NCBI GenBank assembly: GCA_039807745.1
Contig: JBDHRV010000031.1
Span: 1 to 28,600 of the forward strand
Length of the DNA: 28,600 nucleotides
Source: JAEUMW01 sp039807745
GTDB lineage: Bacteria; Pseudomonadota; Gammaproteobacteria; Burkholderiales; JAEUMW01
Direction of reading: 5' to 3'
Shown here: positions 8,250-15,675 of the stretch, piece after piece
How the letters are laid out: each line of letters begins with the position of its first letter
Numbering within the stretch: position 1 is the first letter of the stretch
The notes under the pieces: generated by a model
The model's database searches: none
The model's input: only the letters and a program-made list of their open reading frames with translations
Told to the model about the DNA's origin: nothing
Made by a program: the position numbers and the translations under genes

Positions 8250-9172
8250 GGTTCGCCTACGCGCCCGACCACGAGGTACTCGAGGAGGGCCTTCTGTGTA
8301 TGTAACCGGTTCTCCGCCTCGTCCCACACGACGCTCTGCGCACCGTCGATCACCTCGGCCGCGACTTCCTCTCCCCGGTGCGCCGGCAGGCAGTGCATGA
8401 AGAGCGCGCCCGGCTTGGCGAGCCGCATCATCTCCGCATCGACCCGCCAGTGCTCGAAGTCGCGCCGGCGCTCTTCGTTCTCCGCCTCGAACCCCATGCT
8501 GGTCCACACATCGGTGGTGACGAGATCGGCGCCGCGGGCAGCCTCGTGCGGATCGGCGAATTCCTCGTAGTGGTCGGTGCCGTAGAGACCGGCGCGCTCC
8601 GGTTCGATCTCGTAGCCGGGCGGCGTCGAGACGTGAACGTTGAAGTCGAAGACCTCGGCGGCTTGCAGCCATGTGTTGCAGACGTTGTTCGAGTCCCCGA
8701 TCCACGCCACCGTGCGGCCTGCGATCGGGCCGCAGTGCTCGACGAACGTGTAGATGTCGGCCAGGATCTGGCAGGGGTGGTACTCGTTGGTGAGGCCGTT
8801 GATGACCGGCACCCGCGAGTGCCCCGCGAAGCGCTCGATGATCGCCTGCTCGAAGGTGCGGATCATCACCACGTCGACCATGCGCGAGATGACTTGAGCC
8901 GCGTCCTCCACCGGTTCGCCGCGCCCGAGCTGGGTGTCGCGCGTGTTGAGGTAGATCGCCGCGCCCCCGAGCTGGTGCATGCCGGCCTCGAACGAAAGCC
9001 GCGTGCGGGTGGACTGCTTCTCGAAGATCATGGCGAGCGTGCGGTCGGCCAGCGGCCAGTAGCGCTGATAGGACTTGAACTGCTGCTTGATCCAGCGCGT
9101 GCGCTCGAAGAGATACTCGATCTCTTCACGCGAGAGGTCCCTGAGCTGCAGGAAGTGCCGGAGCGGGCTCAT
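8246..9172 (-). CDS. argF: Ornithine carbamoyltransferase, anabolic (308 aa)
   Basis: Transfers the carbamoyl group to ornithine, giving citrulline. The carbamoyl-phosphate binding motif STRTR is at residues 54-58, HPCQ at 132-135, DVWTSMG at 221-227 (ornithine domain) and HCLPAHRG at 260-267 with the catalytic Cys. Length and motifs are standard for the biosynthetic enzyme. There is no obvious Shine-Dalgarno before the ATG, so translation may depend on readthrough from argD, whose stop lies 21 bases upstream. The stop codon overlaps the start of the cytochrome gene. There is no arcA/arcC nearby, which favours biosynthesis over the arginine deiminase pathway. Confidence 0.97.
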   Translation of the reverse strand: MSPLRHFLQLRDLSREEIEYLFERTRWIKQQFKSYQRYWPLADRTLAMIFEKQSTRTRLSFEAGMHQLGGAAIYLNTRDTQLGRGEPVEDAAQVISRMVDVVMIRTFEQAIIERFAGHSRVPVINGLTNEYHPCQILADIYTFVEHCGPIAGRTVAWIGDSNNVCNTWLQAAEVFDFNVHVSTPPGYEIEPERAGLYGTDHYEEFADPHEAARGADLVTTDVWTSMGFEAENEERRRDFEHWRVDAEMMRLAKPGALFMHCLPAHRGEEVAAEVIDGAQSVVWDEAENRLHTQKALLEYLVVGRVGEP

Positions 9173-9193
9173 CGGGGCGGCGCGACGCCTGCA

Positions 9194-10390
9194 CTAGCGG
9201 GCCGCTGCGACAGCCGCGGGAGTCGCCAGGAACTCGGCCACGAGCGGCACCAGGCCGTCCAGCAATTGACGCGCCTCGGCGTGCGTCATGACAAGCGGCG
9301 GCAACAGGCGAACCACACTGTCGGCGGTGACGTTGATCAGCAGCCCGCGCTCGAGGGCGAGCTTGACCAGTTCGCCGCACGGGCGGTCGAGCTCGATCCC
9401 GATCATCAGGCCCTTGCCGCGGATCTCCTTTACCCCCCGGACGCCTGCGAGCCCCGAGGCCAAACCCTGGCGCAGGAAAGCGCCCACCGCCTCGGCGTTG
9501 CCCATCAGCCCGTCGTCCTCGATGGTGGCGAGCGTCGCGAGACCTGCCGTGCATGCGAACGGACTGCCGCCGAACGTGGAGCCGTGGTTGCCGGGCTTGA
9601 AGACATCGGCTGCGGCGCCGGCGGCGAGACAGGCGCCGATGGGAATGCCGGATCCCAGCCCCTTCGCCAGGCCCATTACGTCCGGGCGGATGCCGTCGTG
9701 CTGGAACGCGAACCAGCGGCCGGTGCGGCCCATGCCGGTCTGCACCTCGTCCAGCATGAGAAGCCAGCCCTGGGCGTCGCAGATGGACCGCAGCGTCGCG
9801 AGGTACGCCGCATCCGGCACCTGGATGCCGCCTTCGCCCTGGATCGGCTCGACCAGTATCGCCACGACGTTCTTGTTGTGCGCGGCGACCTGCTCCACGG
9901 CGGCGATATCGTTGTACGGCACGCGCGCGAAGCCGGTGAGCAGCGGCTCGAACCCCGCCTGGACCTTGCGCGAACCGGTGGCCGTCAACGTCGCCATGGT
10001 GCGGCCGTGGAAGCTGCGCTCCGTCACGATGACCGTGGGCAGGTCGATGCCCTTCTGATGGCCGTAGAGGCGCGCGAGCTTGATCGCGGCTTCGTTCGCC
10101 TCCGCGCCGGAGTTGCAGAAGAAGACGCGATCCATGCCCGAGAGCGCGCAGAGCTTCGCCGCGAGCTCCTCCTGGAGCGGGATGCGATAGATGTTCGAAG
10201 TGTGGATCAAGGTCGCGGCCTGTTCCGCCAGTGCCTTGACGAACCGCGGGTGGGCGTGACCGAGCCCGCACACGGCGACGCCGGAGAGCGCATCGAGATA
10301 ACGCTTGCCCGCGTCGTCCCAGAGCCAGACCCCCGCGCCGCGCACGAAGGCGACCGGCAGTCGGGCGTAAGTGTTCATCAGGTTGGACAT
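9194..10390 (-). CDS. argD: Acetylornithine / succinyldiaminopimelate aminotransferase (398 aa)
   Basis: PLP-dependent class III aminotransferase that converts N-acetylglutamate semialdehyde to N-acetylornithine; such enzymes often also serve in lysine synthesis. Seen: FCNSGAEANEAAIKLAR (phosphate-binding loop, around 91-107), SFHGRTMATL at 126-135, EPIQGEGG, LDEVQTGMGRTG (PLP-pyridine Asp at about 214), and LAKGLGSGIP with the Schiff-base Lys at about 243. ATG 10390 is chosen because the protein then begins like known ArgD (MSNLMNTYARLPVAF) and a GGGGAA stretch lies upstream; the frame stays open far upstream only as a shadow of the decarboxylase gene. It is followed by argF after 21 bases. 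A 116-base gap to the upstream decarboxylase may hold its own promoter. Confidence 0.96.
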   Translation of the reverse strand: MSNLMNTYARLPVAFVRGAGVWLWDDAGKRYLDALSGVAVCGLGHAHPRFVKALAEQAATLIHTSNIYRIPLQEELAAKLCALSGMDRVFFCNSGAEANEAAIKLARLYGHQKGIDLPTVIVTERSFHGRTMATLTATGSRKVQAGFEPLLTGFARVPYNDIAAVEQVAAHNKNVVAILVEPIQGEGGIQVPDAAYLATLRSICDAQGWLLMLDEVQTGMGRTGRWFAFQHDGIRPDVMGLAKGLGSGIPIGACLAAGAAADVFKPGNHGSTFGGSPFACTAGLATLATIEDDGLMGNAEAVGAFLRQGLASGLAGVRGVKEIRGKGLMIGIELDRPCGELVKLALERGLLINVTADSVVRLLPPLVMTHAEARQLLDGLVPLVAEFLATPAAVAAAR

Positions 10391-10453
10391 GGCCGTTCCC
10401 CAGAAAGCAAAAGGCACACGGGCCGGATCCGGACGCGTGCGCCACGAAAGCGA

Positions 10454-10482
10454 TATGTACCCCAATCGCCGCGCGCCTGCAA
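10454..10482 (-). promoter_or_regulatory. Weak sigma-70-like promoter candidate for argD
   Basis: On the minus strand, TTGCAG (10477-10482) and TACATA (10454-10459) are separated by exactly 17 bases and lie about 65 bases upstream of the argD start, in the only sizeable gap of the arginine cluster. Each hexamer matches consensus at only three positions, so the spacing is the main support. If real, argD-argF-cytochrome-argG could be transcribed separately from the decarboxylase. Confidence 0.3.
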
Positions 10483-10506
10483 GTACCGGTCGCGCTTCGT
10501 GACGAC

Positions 10507-12486
10507 TCAATGAGCGAGCGGTCGCAGCGCGCTTTCCTCGGCTGCCTGCAGCACCCGCACGCAGGGCAGATAGCCCTCGTACAGGATGCCGTGCATCTCG
10601 ATCTTCTTCGGCGAGCGCAGCAGCCCGACGAGGTAGTGAATGATCTCGGTGGTGATGAGCTGTCCGGGCACCAGCACTGGTATGCCCGGCGGGTAGGGCG
10701 TGATCTGGTCGGCGGCGACCCGTCCCTCGAGCCCGAGGTTCGCCTGGTCGTTTTCGAGCAGCAGCGGCACCGGCTCGCCCGTGCAGTAGAAGGCGTCGCG
10801 CGGCAGGAAGCGCAGCGCGGTGAAGCGCGGCAGCTCCGGCGCCGGGTAGAGCCGCCGCGGCGCACGGCCCTCGCGCGCGATGCGCATCAGCGCGTCGTAC
10901 AGGCGCGAGACCTTGCTGCGGGTGGTGCCGATCGTGAGCAGCAGGGTCAGCGTGTTGAAGGTCGATTTCTCGACCTGGATGTTGAAGCGCTCGAGCAGCT
11001 CGCCCTGCAACTCCTCCACCGTGTAGCCGCAGGACGAGATGTCGAGCGTGACTTTCGTCGGATCGAGCAGGATGCCGTCGTTGGCCACTTCCTCGGGCAG
11101 GAGATCGTCCAGGCCGAGCACCCGGAACACTCCCGTCGCGTGGATCTGCTGCCGCAGTTCGCGCGCGAGGCCGAGGGTGCGCGCGAGCAGCTTGTACCCC
11201 TCCATCACCGCCTGCTTCCGGGCCACGTCCAGGCTCGCGATGATCGCGTACTGCGGGCTCGTCGAGGTGTGCATGTTGAAGTTCTCGCGGAAGATGTGCT
11301 CGACGAAGGCGGGGTCGTTCACGTGGATCATGCTCGCCTGCGAGAAGGCCGAGAGCACCTTGTGGGTGGACTGCGTGACATAATCGGCGCCGGCTTCCAG
11401 CGCAGTCGGGCGGAACTCGGGATGGAAGCGGGCGAAGGCATACCACGCCTCGTCGACCATGACCTTGATGCGCTTCGCGTGCGCGGCCTCGACGATGGGC
11501 TTCAGGTCGTAGCGCAGCCCGTCGTAGGTGCACGACGTGAGCACGACTGCCTGCGCGTCGGGATGATCCTCGAACGCCTGCAGCAGTGTCGCCTTCGGCA
11601 CCGGCCCGAAGATGCCGTAGCGCCGGTTCACCGACGCGTCGAGGTAGATCGGCCGTGCGCCCGACAGGATCACGCCGTGGTGCACGGATTTGTGGCAGTT
11701 GCGGTCGAGCAGGAGCTTCTCGCCCGGTGCGATCAGCGTCTGCAGCATGACCTTGTTGGCGGTGGACGTCCCGTTGGTGGCGAAGAACGTGCGCCGCGCG
11801 CCGAACGCCTGCGCCGCCATCTTCTGCGCTTCGAGGATGACGCCGCCGGGCTTCATCAGCGAGTCGAGCATCGGCACCGACACCGAGAGGTCAGCGTCGA
11901 AGACGTGCTCGCCCATGAACTGGTAGAAGTCCTGCACCCACGGGCTGTCGCGCAGGCTGTCGCCGCTCGAGTGGCCGGGCGAGTGCCAGGCGTCCTTCGC
12001 CATGAAGACGTAGGTCTTCAACTGGTCGTAGAAGGGCGTGCGCGCCTTCTCCTGTATCTGGGCGTTGATGATGCGGTACCAGCCGCGGTAATCACGCTCT
12101 TCGCGATAGAAATAGCCATCGACCGACTCGGAGAAGAGGGCGTCGACCACCTCGTCCTCGGCTTCCTTGGCGATCATGATGTAGATGTCGAGCTCGGGAC
12201 GAAAGCGGGTGATCTTCTGCACGAGCGAGAGCGCGGTCATCTGCAGCGAGCGTCGCGCGCTCTTGCCGTTCGCCAGGGTGTACAGGGTGTCGTCGACCAC
12301 CACCGCCTGCAGATCGCCGTCGTCCTCGATCGCCCGCAACGCCTCGCGCGCGGTCGCGACCCCGGTGAAAGCGACGCCCAAGGGGTTGTCGAGAGCCTTG
12401 GCGGCGCCGTTCAAACCCTTGATCAGGTCCCTCAGGACGAGCGCTTCGTCGTTGATGACGAGTACGCGGCTCACCGGATTGCGCAT
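10507..12486 (-). CDS. Orn/Lys/Arg-type PLP decarboxylase with N-terminal receiver-like domain (659 aa)
   Basis: Large fold-type I decarboxylase of the inducible ornithine/lysine/arginine decarboxylase family. Residues 1-125 form the flavodoxin/receiver-like N-terminal domain (VLVINDEALVLRDLIKGL...AVVVDDTLY). The PLP domain follows, with AWHSPGHSSGD at about 167-176, FFATNGTSTANKV, DRNCHKSVHH (His near 265 that stacks on PLP), MVDEAWYAF with the PLP Asp at about 345, and STHKVLSAFSQ with the Schiff-base Lys at 376. The C-terminal domain ends PYPPGIPVLVPG...EGYLPCVRVL. The substrate (arginine, ornithine or lysine) cannot be read from sequence; location next to arginine genes favours arginine or ornithine, giving agmatine or putrescine. 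There is no antiporter beside it, unlike acid-resistance systems, so polyamine supply is more likely. A run of eight T precedes the ATG and no clear Shine-Dalgarno is seen. It is divergent from nfeD, with 128 bases between the start codons. Confidence 0.88.
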   Translation of the reverse strand: MRNPVSRVLVINDEALVLRDLIKGLNGAAKALDNPLGVAFTGVATAREALRAIEDDGDLQAVVVDDTLYTLANGKSARRSLQMTALSLVQKITRFRPELDIYIMIAKEAEDEVVDALFSESVDGYFYREERDYRGWYRIINAQIQEKARTPFYDQLKTYVFMAKDAWHSPGHSSGDSLRDSPWVQDFYQFMGEHVFDADLSVSVPMLDSLMKPGGVILEAQKMAAQAFGARRTFFATNGTSTANKVMLQTLIAPGEKLLLDRNCHKSVHHGVILSGARPIYLDASVNRRYGIFGPVPKATLLQAFEDHPDAQAVVLTSCTYDGLRYDLKPIVEAAHAKRIKVMVDEAWYAFARFHPEFRPTALEAGADYVTQSTHKVLSAFSQASMIHVNDPAFVEHIFRENFNMHTSTSPQYAIIASLDVARKQAVMEGYKLLARTLGLARELRQQIHATGVFRVLGLDDLLPEEVANDGILLDPTKVTLDISSCGYTVEELQGELLERFNIQVEKSTFNTLTLLLTIGTTRSKVSRLYDALMRIAREGRAPRRLYPAPELPRFTALRFLPRDAFYCTGEPVPLLLENDQANLGLEGRVAADQITPYPPGIPVLVPGQLITTEIIHYLVGLLRSPKKIEMHGILYEGYLPCVRVLQAAEESALRPLAH

Positions 12487-12614
12487 GGGGGCGGTGAAAA
12501 AAAAGCGGCTTTATGCGCCAATTCCGTCATCGAAGCAACCCCGTCGCGCAGGGAATTTCCTTGCCCGGCCGGGGTCGCATAGGTAACTTCGGGATCAGGG
12601 TTTCTCCTTCGACC

Positions 12615-14009
12615 ATGACGCGCTGGGTGTCTGCCTTACTTCTTCTGCTGCTTGTGCTACTGCCCTTGCCCGGATCGGCGCAGCAGCCGGTTGCGCCGGT
12701 CGTGGTGCTCGCCATCGAGGGCGGCATCGGTCCCGCGACGGCGGATTTCATCTCGCGGGGGCTCGCGAAGGCTCGTACGGGCGGGGCGCAGCTGGTCGTG
12801 CTCACGATCGACACGCCGGGCGGGCTCGACACTTCGATGCGCCAGATCATCAAGGACATCCTTGCCTCCTCCGTGCCGGTGGCCGCCTATGTGGCGCCGA
12901 GCGGGGCACGGGCCGCGAGCGCGGGGACCTACATCCTGCTCGCGAGCCACATCGCGGCCATGGCACCGGGCACCAATCTCGGGGCCGCGACACCGGTCGC
13001 CATGGGCGGTCCGCCTGGCACCGAGCCCCAGGAACCCAAGGCGAAGCCTGCGCCGGACGGCGGCAAGGAACCGGGCGAGAAAGGGAAGGAATCCGGCAAG
13101 GAGGAGAAAGTCCCTGCGAACCAGGACGCGATGCGCTCGAAGCAGGTGAACGACGCGGCAGCCTATATCCGCGGTCTGGCCCAGATGCGCGGCCGGAACG
13201 CCGAGTGGGCCGAGAAGGCGGTGCGCGAGTCGGTGAGCCTGCCAGCGACGGAAGCGCTGCAGATGAAGGTGATCGACCTCGTCGCCACCGACCTCACCGA
13301 CCTCCTCAAGCAGGTCAACGGGCGCAAGGTGATCGCGGGCGGCGCGGAGCGGACCCTCGACACGAAGCAGGCGCGGGTGGATCGCATCGAGGCCGATTGG
13401 CGCACGAAGCTGCTCTCCGTGATCACCGATCCGAGCGTCGCGTACATCCTCCTCCTGATCGGTATCTACGGCCTCTTCTTCGAGTTCTACAACCCGGGCT
13501 TCGTGGTGCCGGGCGTGGTCGGCGCCATCGCGCTGCTCACCGCGCTGTTCGCGCTGCAGATGCTGCCGGTGAGCTACGCGGGTCTCGCCCTCCTGATACT
13601 GGGTATCGCGTTCATGATCGCGGAGGTGTTCATGCCGAGCTTCGGGGTGCTCGGCATCGGCGGGGCGATCGCCTTCGTGCTCGGGTCGATCATGCTGATC
13701 GACACCGACGTACCGGGCTATGCCGTGCCGTGGTCGGTGGTCGGGGCCGTGACCGCGGCGAGCGCGTTTTTCATCCTGGTGGTGGTCGGGATGGCGGTGA
13801 AGGCGCGGCAGCGCCCCGTGGTGACGGGGCGGGAAGGATTGCTGGGCAGCGTGGGCGAGATGGTCGAAGATGCCACGCCCGAGGGCTTTGCGTTCGTCCT
13901 CGGTGAGCACTGGCGCGTGCGCGGCACCGGCGCGCTCAGGAAGGGACAGAGAATCCGCGTCGTGGGCGTGCACGGCCTGCTGCTCGACGTGGTCGCCGAA
14001 GACAAGTAA
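12615..14009 (+). CDS. nfeD: NfeD family membrane-bound ClpP-class serine protease (464 aa)
   Basis: Full-length NfeD1b-type protein. It has a signal peptide/first membrane segment (residues 4-22), a ClpP/SppA-like protease domain (VVVLAIEGGIGPATADFI, LTIDTPGGLDTSMRQII, YVAPSGARAASAGTYILLASH), then three to four membrane helices (about 275-385) and a C-terminal OB-fold domain (GREGLLGSVGEMVEDATPEG...VVGVHGLLLDVV). The likely nucleophile is the Ser of AASAGTY (about 102) and the partner Lys lies in MRSKQVNDAAAYI. A Pro/Gly/Lys-rich linker of about 40 residues separates the two. ATG 12615 is chosen for the signal peptide; the frame is open upstream. The slipin gene follows after 9 bases. In archaea the equivalent NfeD protease cleaves its stomatin partner, which supports a joint role in membrane quality control. 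Confidence 0.93.
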   Translation: MTRWVSALLLLLLVLLPLPGSAQQPVAPVVVLAIEGGIGPATADFISRGLAKARTGGAQLVVLTIDTPGGLDTSMRQIIKDILASSVPVAAYVAPSGARAASAGTYILLASHIAAMAPGTNLGAATPVAMGGPPGTEPQEPKAKPAPDGGKEPGEKGKESGKEEKVPANQDAMRSKQVNDAAAYIRGLAQMRGRNAEWAEKAVRESVSLPATEALQMKVIDLVATDLTDLLKQVNGRKVIAGGAERTLDTKQARVDRIEADWRTKLLSVITDPSVAYILLLIGIYGLFFEFYNPGFVVPGVVGAIALLTALFALQMLPVSYAGLALLILGIAFMIAEVFMPSFGVLGIGGAIAFVLGSIMLIDTDVPGYAVPWSVVGAVTAASAFFILVVVGMAVKARQRPVVTGREGLLGSVGEMVEDATPEGFAFVLGEHWRVRGTGALRKGQRIRVVGVHGLLLDVVAEDK

Positions 14010-14018
14010 GGAGTCGCG

Positions 14019-14777
14019 ATGTTTGCAGAACTGGGTGTGGGGGGCATCATCCTCGTTGTCGTCATCGTCATCTTCGCCTCGCTGCGGGTGCTGCGCGAGT
14101 ACGAACGCGGCGTCGTCTTCATGCTCGGACGCTTCTGGAAGGTGAAGGGCCCGGGCCTCATTCTCATCATCCCCGGCGTCCAGCAGATGGTGAGAGTCGA
14201 TCTGCGCACGGTCACGATGGACGTGCCGGCCCAGGACGTGATCTCGCGGGACAACGTCTCCGTCAAGGTGAACGCGGTGCTCTATTTCCGCGTCGTGGAC
14301 CCGCAGAAAGCGATCATCAACGTCGAGCAGTTCCTGCTCGCCACGAGCCAGCTCGCGCAGACCATCCTGCGCTCGATTCTCGGCAAGCACGAGCTGGACG
14401 ACATGCTGGCCGAACGGGAAAAGCTGAATCTCGCGATCCAGACGGCGCTCGATGCGCAGACCGACCAGTGGGGCATCAAGGTCGCCAACGTCGAGATCAA
14501 GAACGTCGACTTGAACGAGAACATGGTGCGTGCCATCGCGAAGCAGGCGGAAGCCGAGCGCGAGCGGCGCGCCAAGGTCATCCACGCCGAAGGCGAGCTG
14601 CAGGCCTCCGAGAAGCTCGCCCAGGCCGCCGCGGTGCTGGCCCGCGTGCCCCAGTCCCTGCAACTGCGCTACCTGGAGACGCTTACCACCATCGCGGCGG
14701 ACAAGAACTCCACCATCGTGTTTCCGCTGCCGATGGACCTGATCGAGTCACTGCTCAATTCGAGGAAAGGGGCGTAG
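14019..14777 (+). CDS. Slipin (stomatin-like SPFH/Band 7 protein, 252 aa)
   Basis: Membrane-anchored scaffold of the SPFH superfamily. One N-terminal membrane segment (residues 7-21) is followed by LREYERGVVFMLGRF and GPGLILIIPGVQQMVRVDLRT (entry to the Band 7 domain), MDVPAQDVISRDNVSV, LRSILGKHELDDMLAERE, WGIKVANVEIKNVDL, a coiled-coil-prone AEAERERRAKVIHAEGELQASEKLAQAA segment and the end NSTIVFPLPMDLIESLL, which resembles the site cut by NfeD proteases in other organisms. Slipins form homo-oligomers at detergent-resistant membrane areas. A GGAG ribosome-binding site lies just before the ATG. It is cotranscribed with nfeD and ends 23 bases before a strong terminator. Confidence 0.94.
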   Translation: MFAELGVGGIILVVVIVIFASLRVLREYERGVVFMLGRFWKVKGPGLILIIPGVQQMVRVDLRTVTMDVPAQDVISRDNVSVKVNAVLYFRVVDPQKAIINVEQFLLATSQLAQTILRSILGKHELDDMLAEREKLNLAIQTALDAQTDQWGIKVANVEIKNVDLNENMVRAIAKQAEAERERRAKVIHAEGELQASEKLAQAAAVLARVPQSLQLRYLETLTTIAADKNSTIVFPLPMDLIESLLNSRKGA

Positions 14778-14800
14778 CAGCCGGCACGAGCACGCAATGG

Positions 14801-14826
14801 AAAAAAGGGGCTTGCGCCCCTTTTTT
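14801..14826. terminator. Strong bidirectional rho-independent terminator
   Basis: A GGGGC-TTGC-GCCCC hairpin (14807-14820) is flanked by A6 on the left and T6 on the right, so the transcript ends in a U run whichever strand is read. It serves the nfeD-slipin operon on the plus strand and the two small glycine-rich protein genes on the minus strand, which end at 14848. Confidence 0.92.
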
Positions 14827-14847
14827 CAGTCGCCTGGTGGCCAAAGG

Positions 14848-15045
14848 CTACCGGCAGACCCCGCCGCCTCCGCCGCCACCTCCACCGCCGTGGCTGAGAT
14901 TGTGGCGGACGTTGTTCTTGATCTCGACGAGCTTGCTATGGATCCGGTCGAAGAGATTCTGCAGGCCGTGACCCCCATGGCGGGGCGCCGCTTGCGCGAC
15001 GTTGAAGGCCAGGCACAGCACGAGCCCTACTGCCAACTTCTTCAT
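14848..15045 (-). CDS. Small secreted glycine-rich protein with C-terminal VCR (65 aa), paralogue of its upstream neighbour
   Basis: Unrecognised family. MKKLAVGLVLCLAFNVAQA is a clear Sec signal peptide (cleavage predicted after residue 19), leaving about 46 residues. The mature part has a His/Gly-rich start (PRHGGHG), an amphipathic helix (LQNLFDRIHSKLVEIKNNVR), then SHGG and a run of ten glycines ending VCR. The only Cys in the mature chain is the penultimate residue. The ATG at 15045 has an AGGAG ribosome-binding site 8 bases upstream, and the gene sits between its paralogue (49-base gap) and a strong terminator, all of which support real expression. It shares IKNNVR(H/D)N, the poly-Gly end and the VCR terminus with the 100-residue neighbour. 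Unlike GlyGly-CTERM proteins, no membrane helix follows the Gly run. The function is unknown; metal binding, a surface or antimicrobial peptide, or a thiol-linked matrix protein are possibilities only. Confidence 0.75.
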   Translation of the reverse strand: MKKLAVGLVLCLAFNVAQAAPRHGGHGLQNLFDRIHSKLVEIKNNVRHNLSHGGGGGGGGGGVCR

Positions 15046-15094
15046 TTCATCTGCTCCTGTGGATTGATCAGCGTGATGGCCCCGGAGTGACCAG

Positions 15095-15397
15095 CTAACG
15101 GCACACGCCGCCGCCCCCACCGCCCGAACCGCCACCGCCGGAGCCACCGCCTCCGATGGCACCGCCACCTCCGCTCGCGCCGATCGTCTTGACGTTATCG
15201 CGGACGTTGTTCTTGATCTGCGCTGCCGTGTTACGGACCTCGCGTACGAAGTTGAGGAAGAAGTTCCTGCCGTGCTCGCCCCGATTCGGATTGCTGACGA
15301 CATAGTTCTTCTTCACGTCGAACCCCTGCGGATCGTACGCGGCGTGGGCGGCGCCGAGGGTGAGGGACAACAACAGCCCGAGGGCCAGCTTTTTCAT
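15095..15397 (-). CDS. Small secreted glycine-rich protein with C-terminal VCR (100 aa), first of a tandem pair
   Basis: Unrecognised family. The signal peptide MKKLALGLLLSLTLGAAHA is nearly the same as in the downstream paralogue; cleavage after about residue 19 leaves about 81 residues. The mature part has a polar region (YDPQGFDVKKNYVVSNPNRG), an amphipathic stretch (FFLNFVREVRNTAAQIKNNVR), DNVKTIGAS, and then about 27 residues that are almost all Gly with scattered Ser, ending GGGGGGVCR. The single Cys is again the penultimate residue. The ATG at 15397 follows an AAGGAG ribosome-binding site by 8 bases. The two genes share a 20-base identical block (15200-15219 and 14905-14924) encoding the KNNVR region, which suggests duplication. 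Both are transcribed away from the MacAB-like exporter operon, whose first gene starts 279 bases away. Confidence 0.77.
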   Translation of the reverse strand: MKKLALGLLLSLTLGAAHAAYDPQGFDVKKNYVVSNPNRGEHGRNFFLNFVREVRNTAAQIKNNVRDNVKTIGASGGGGAIGGGGSGGGGSGGGGGGVCR

Positions 15398-15498
15398 GAC
15401 GTTCGCTCCTTTTGATCCAATGGTCCTGCACTGACTTTCGTGTTGGGTTCTCTCGCGCCGGATTACGCCGTGGAGGCGACGTCCATTGCAGGCGTCCG

Positions 15499-15504
15499 AG
15501 TATA
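15499..15504 (-). promoter_or_regulatory. Candidate -10 for the glycine-rich pair
   Basis: The minus strand reads TATACT, five of six matches to consensus, about 100 bases upstream of the first small gene. No convincing -35 is seen at the usual distance, so an activator or alternative sigma factor may be involved, or the match may be chance. Confidence 0.3.
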
Positions 15505-15657
15505 GGAAGGCAGGGGGTAACGAGCGGCTTGCACCGACCGACGGAAGGCGCGCGCCGTCGCGGCATCGTGCAACCGGCCGGAGGGGAACCGCCGCTGCTG
15601 CGGTCGCATCCAACGGGGTGCCGTTCCTGTGGCAGCGCATCAATTTGCCGCCGCCGG

Positions 15658-15663
15658 TAGAAT
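15658..15663 (+). promoter_or_regulatory. Candidate -10 (TAGAAT) of the exporter operon
   Basis: TAGAAT matches the -10 consensus at five of six positions and lies 12 bases before the adaptor ATG, which would give a very short or leaderless transcript. There is no good -35 at 16-18 bases. The same hexamer occurs before sodB (26365) and before the CBM-like gene (19970). Confidence 0.35.
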
Positions 15664-15675
15664 ACGAACCCGCCC

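Noticed and set aside
8378..12582. Two long plus-strand frames (711 and 690 codons) opposite argF-argD and the decarboxylase
   Set aside because: Mirror frames of strongly conserved minus-strand enzymes; no initiation signals or recognisable motifs.
12657..14663. 668-codon open frame on the minus strand opposite nfeD and the slipin gene
   Set aside because: Antisense shadow of two clearly recognisable genes in GC-rich DNA; composition is rich in His, Arg and Asp with no domain.
15110..15175. CCGCC-type repeats in the small-gene region as a possible CRISPR or microsatellite
   Set aside because: They are glycine codons of the two small genes read on the opposite strand, without regular spacers.
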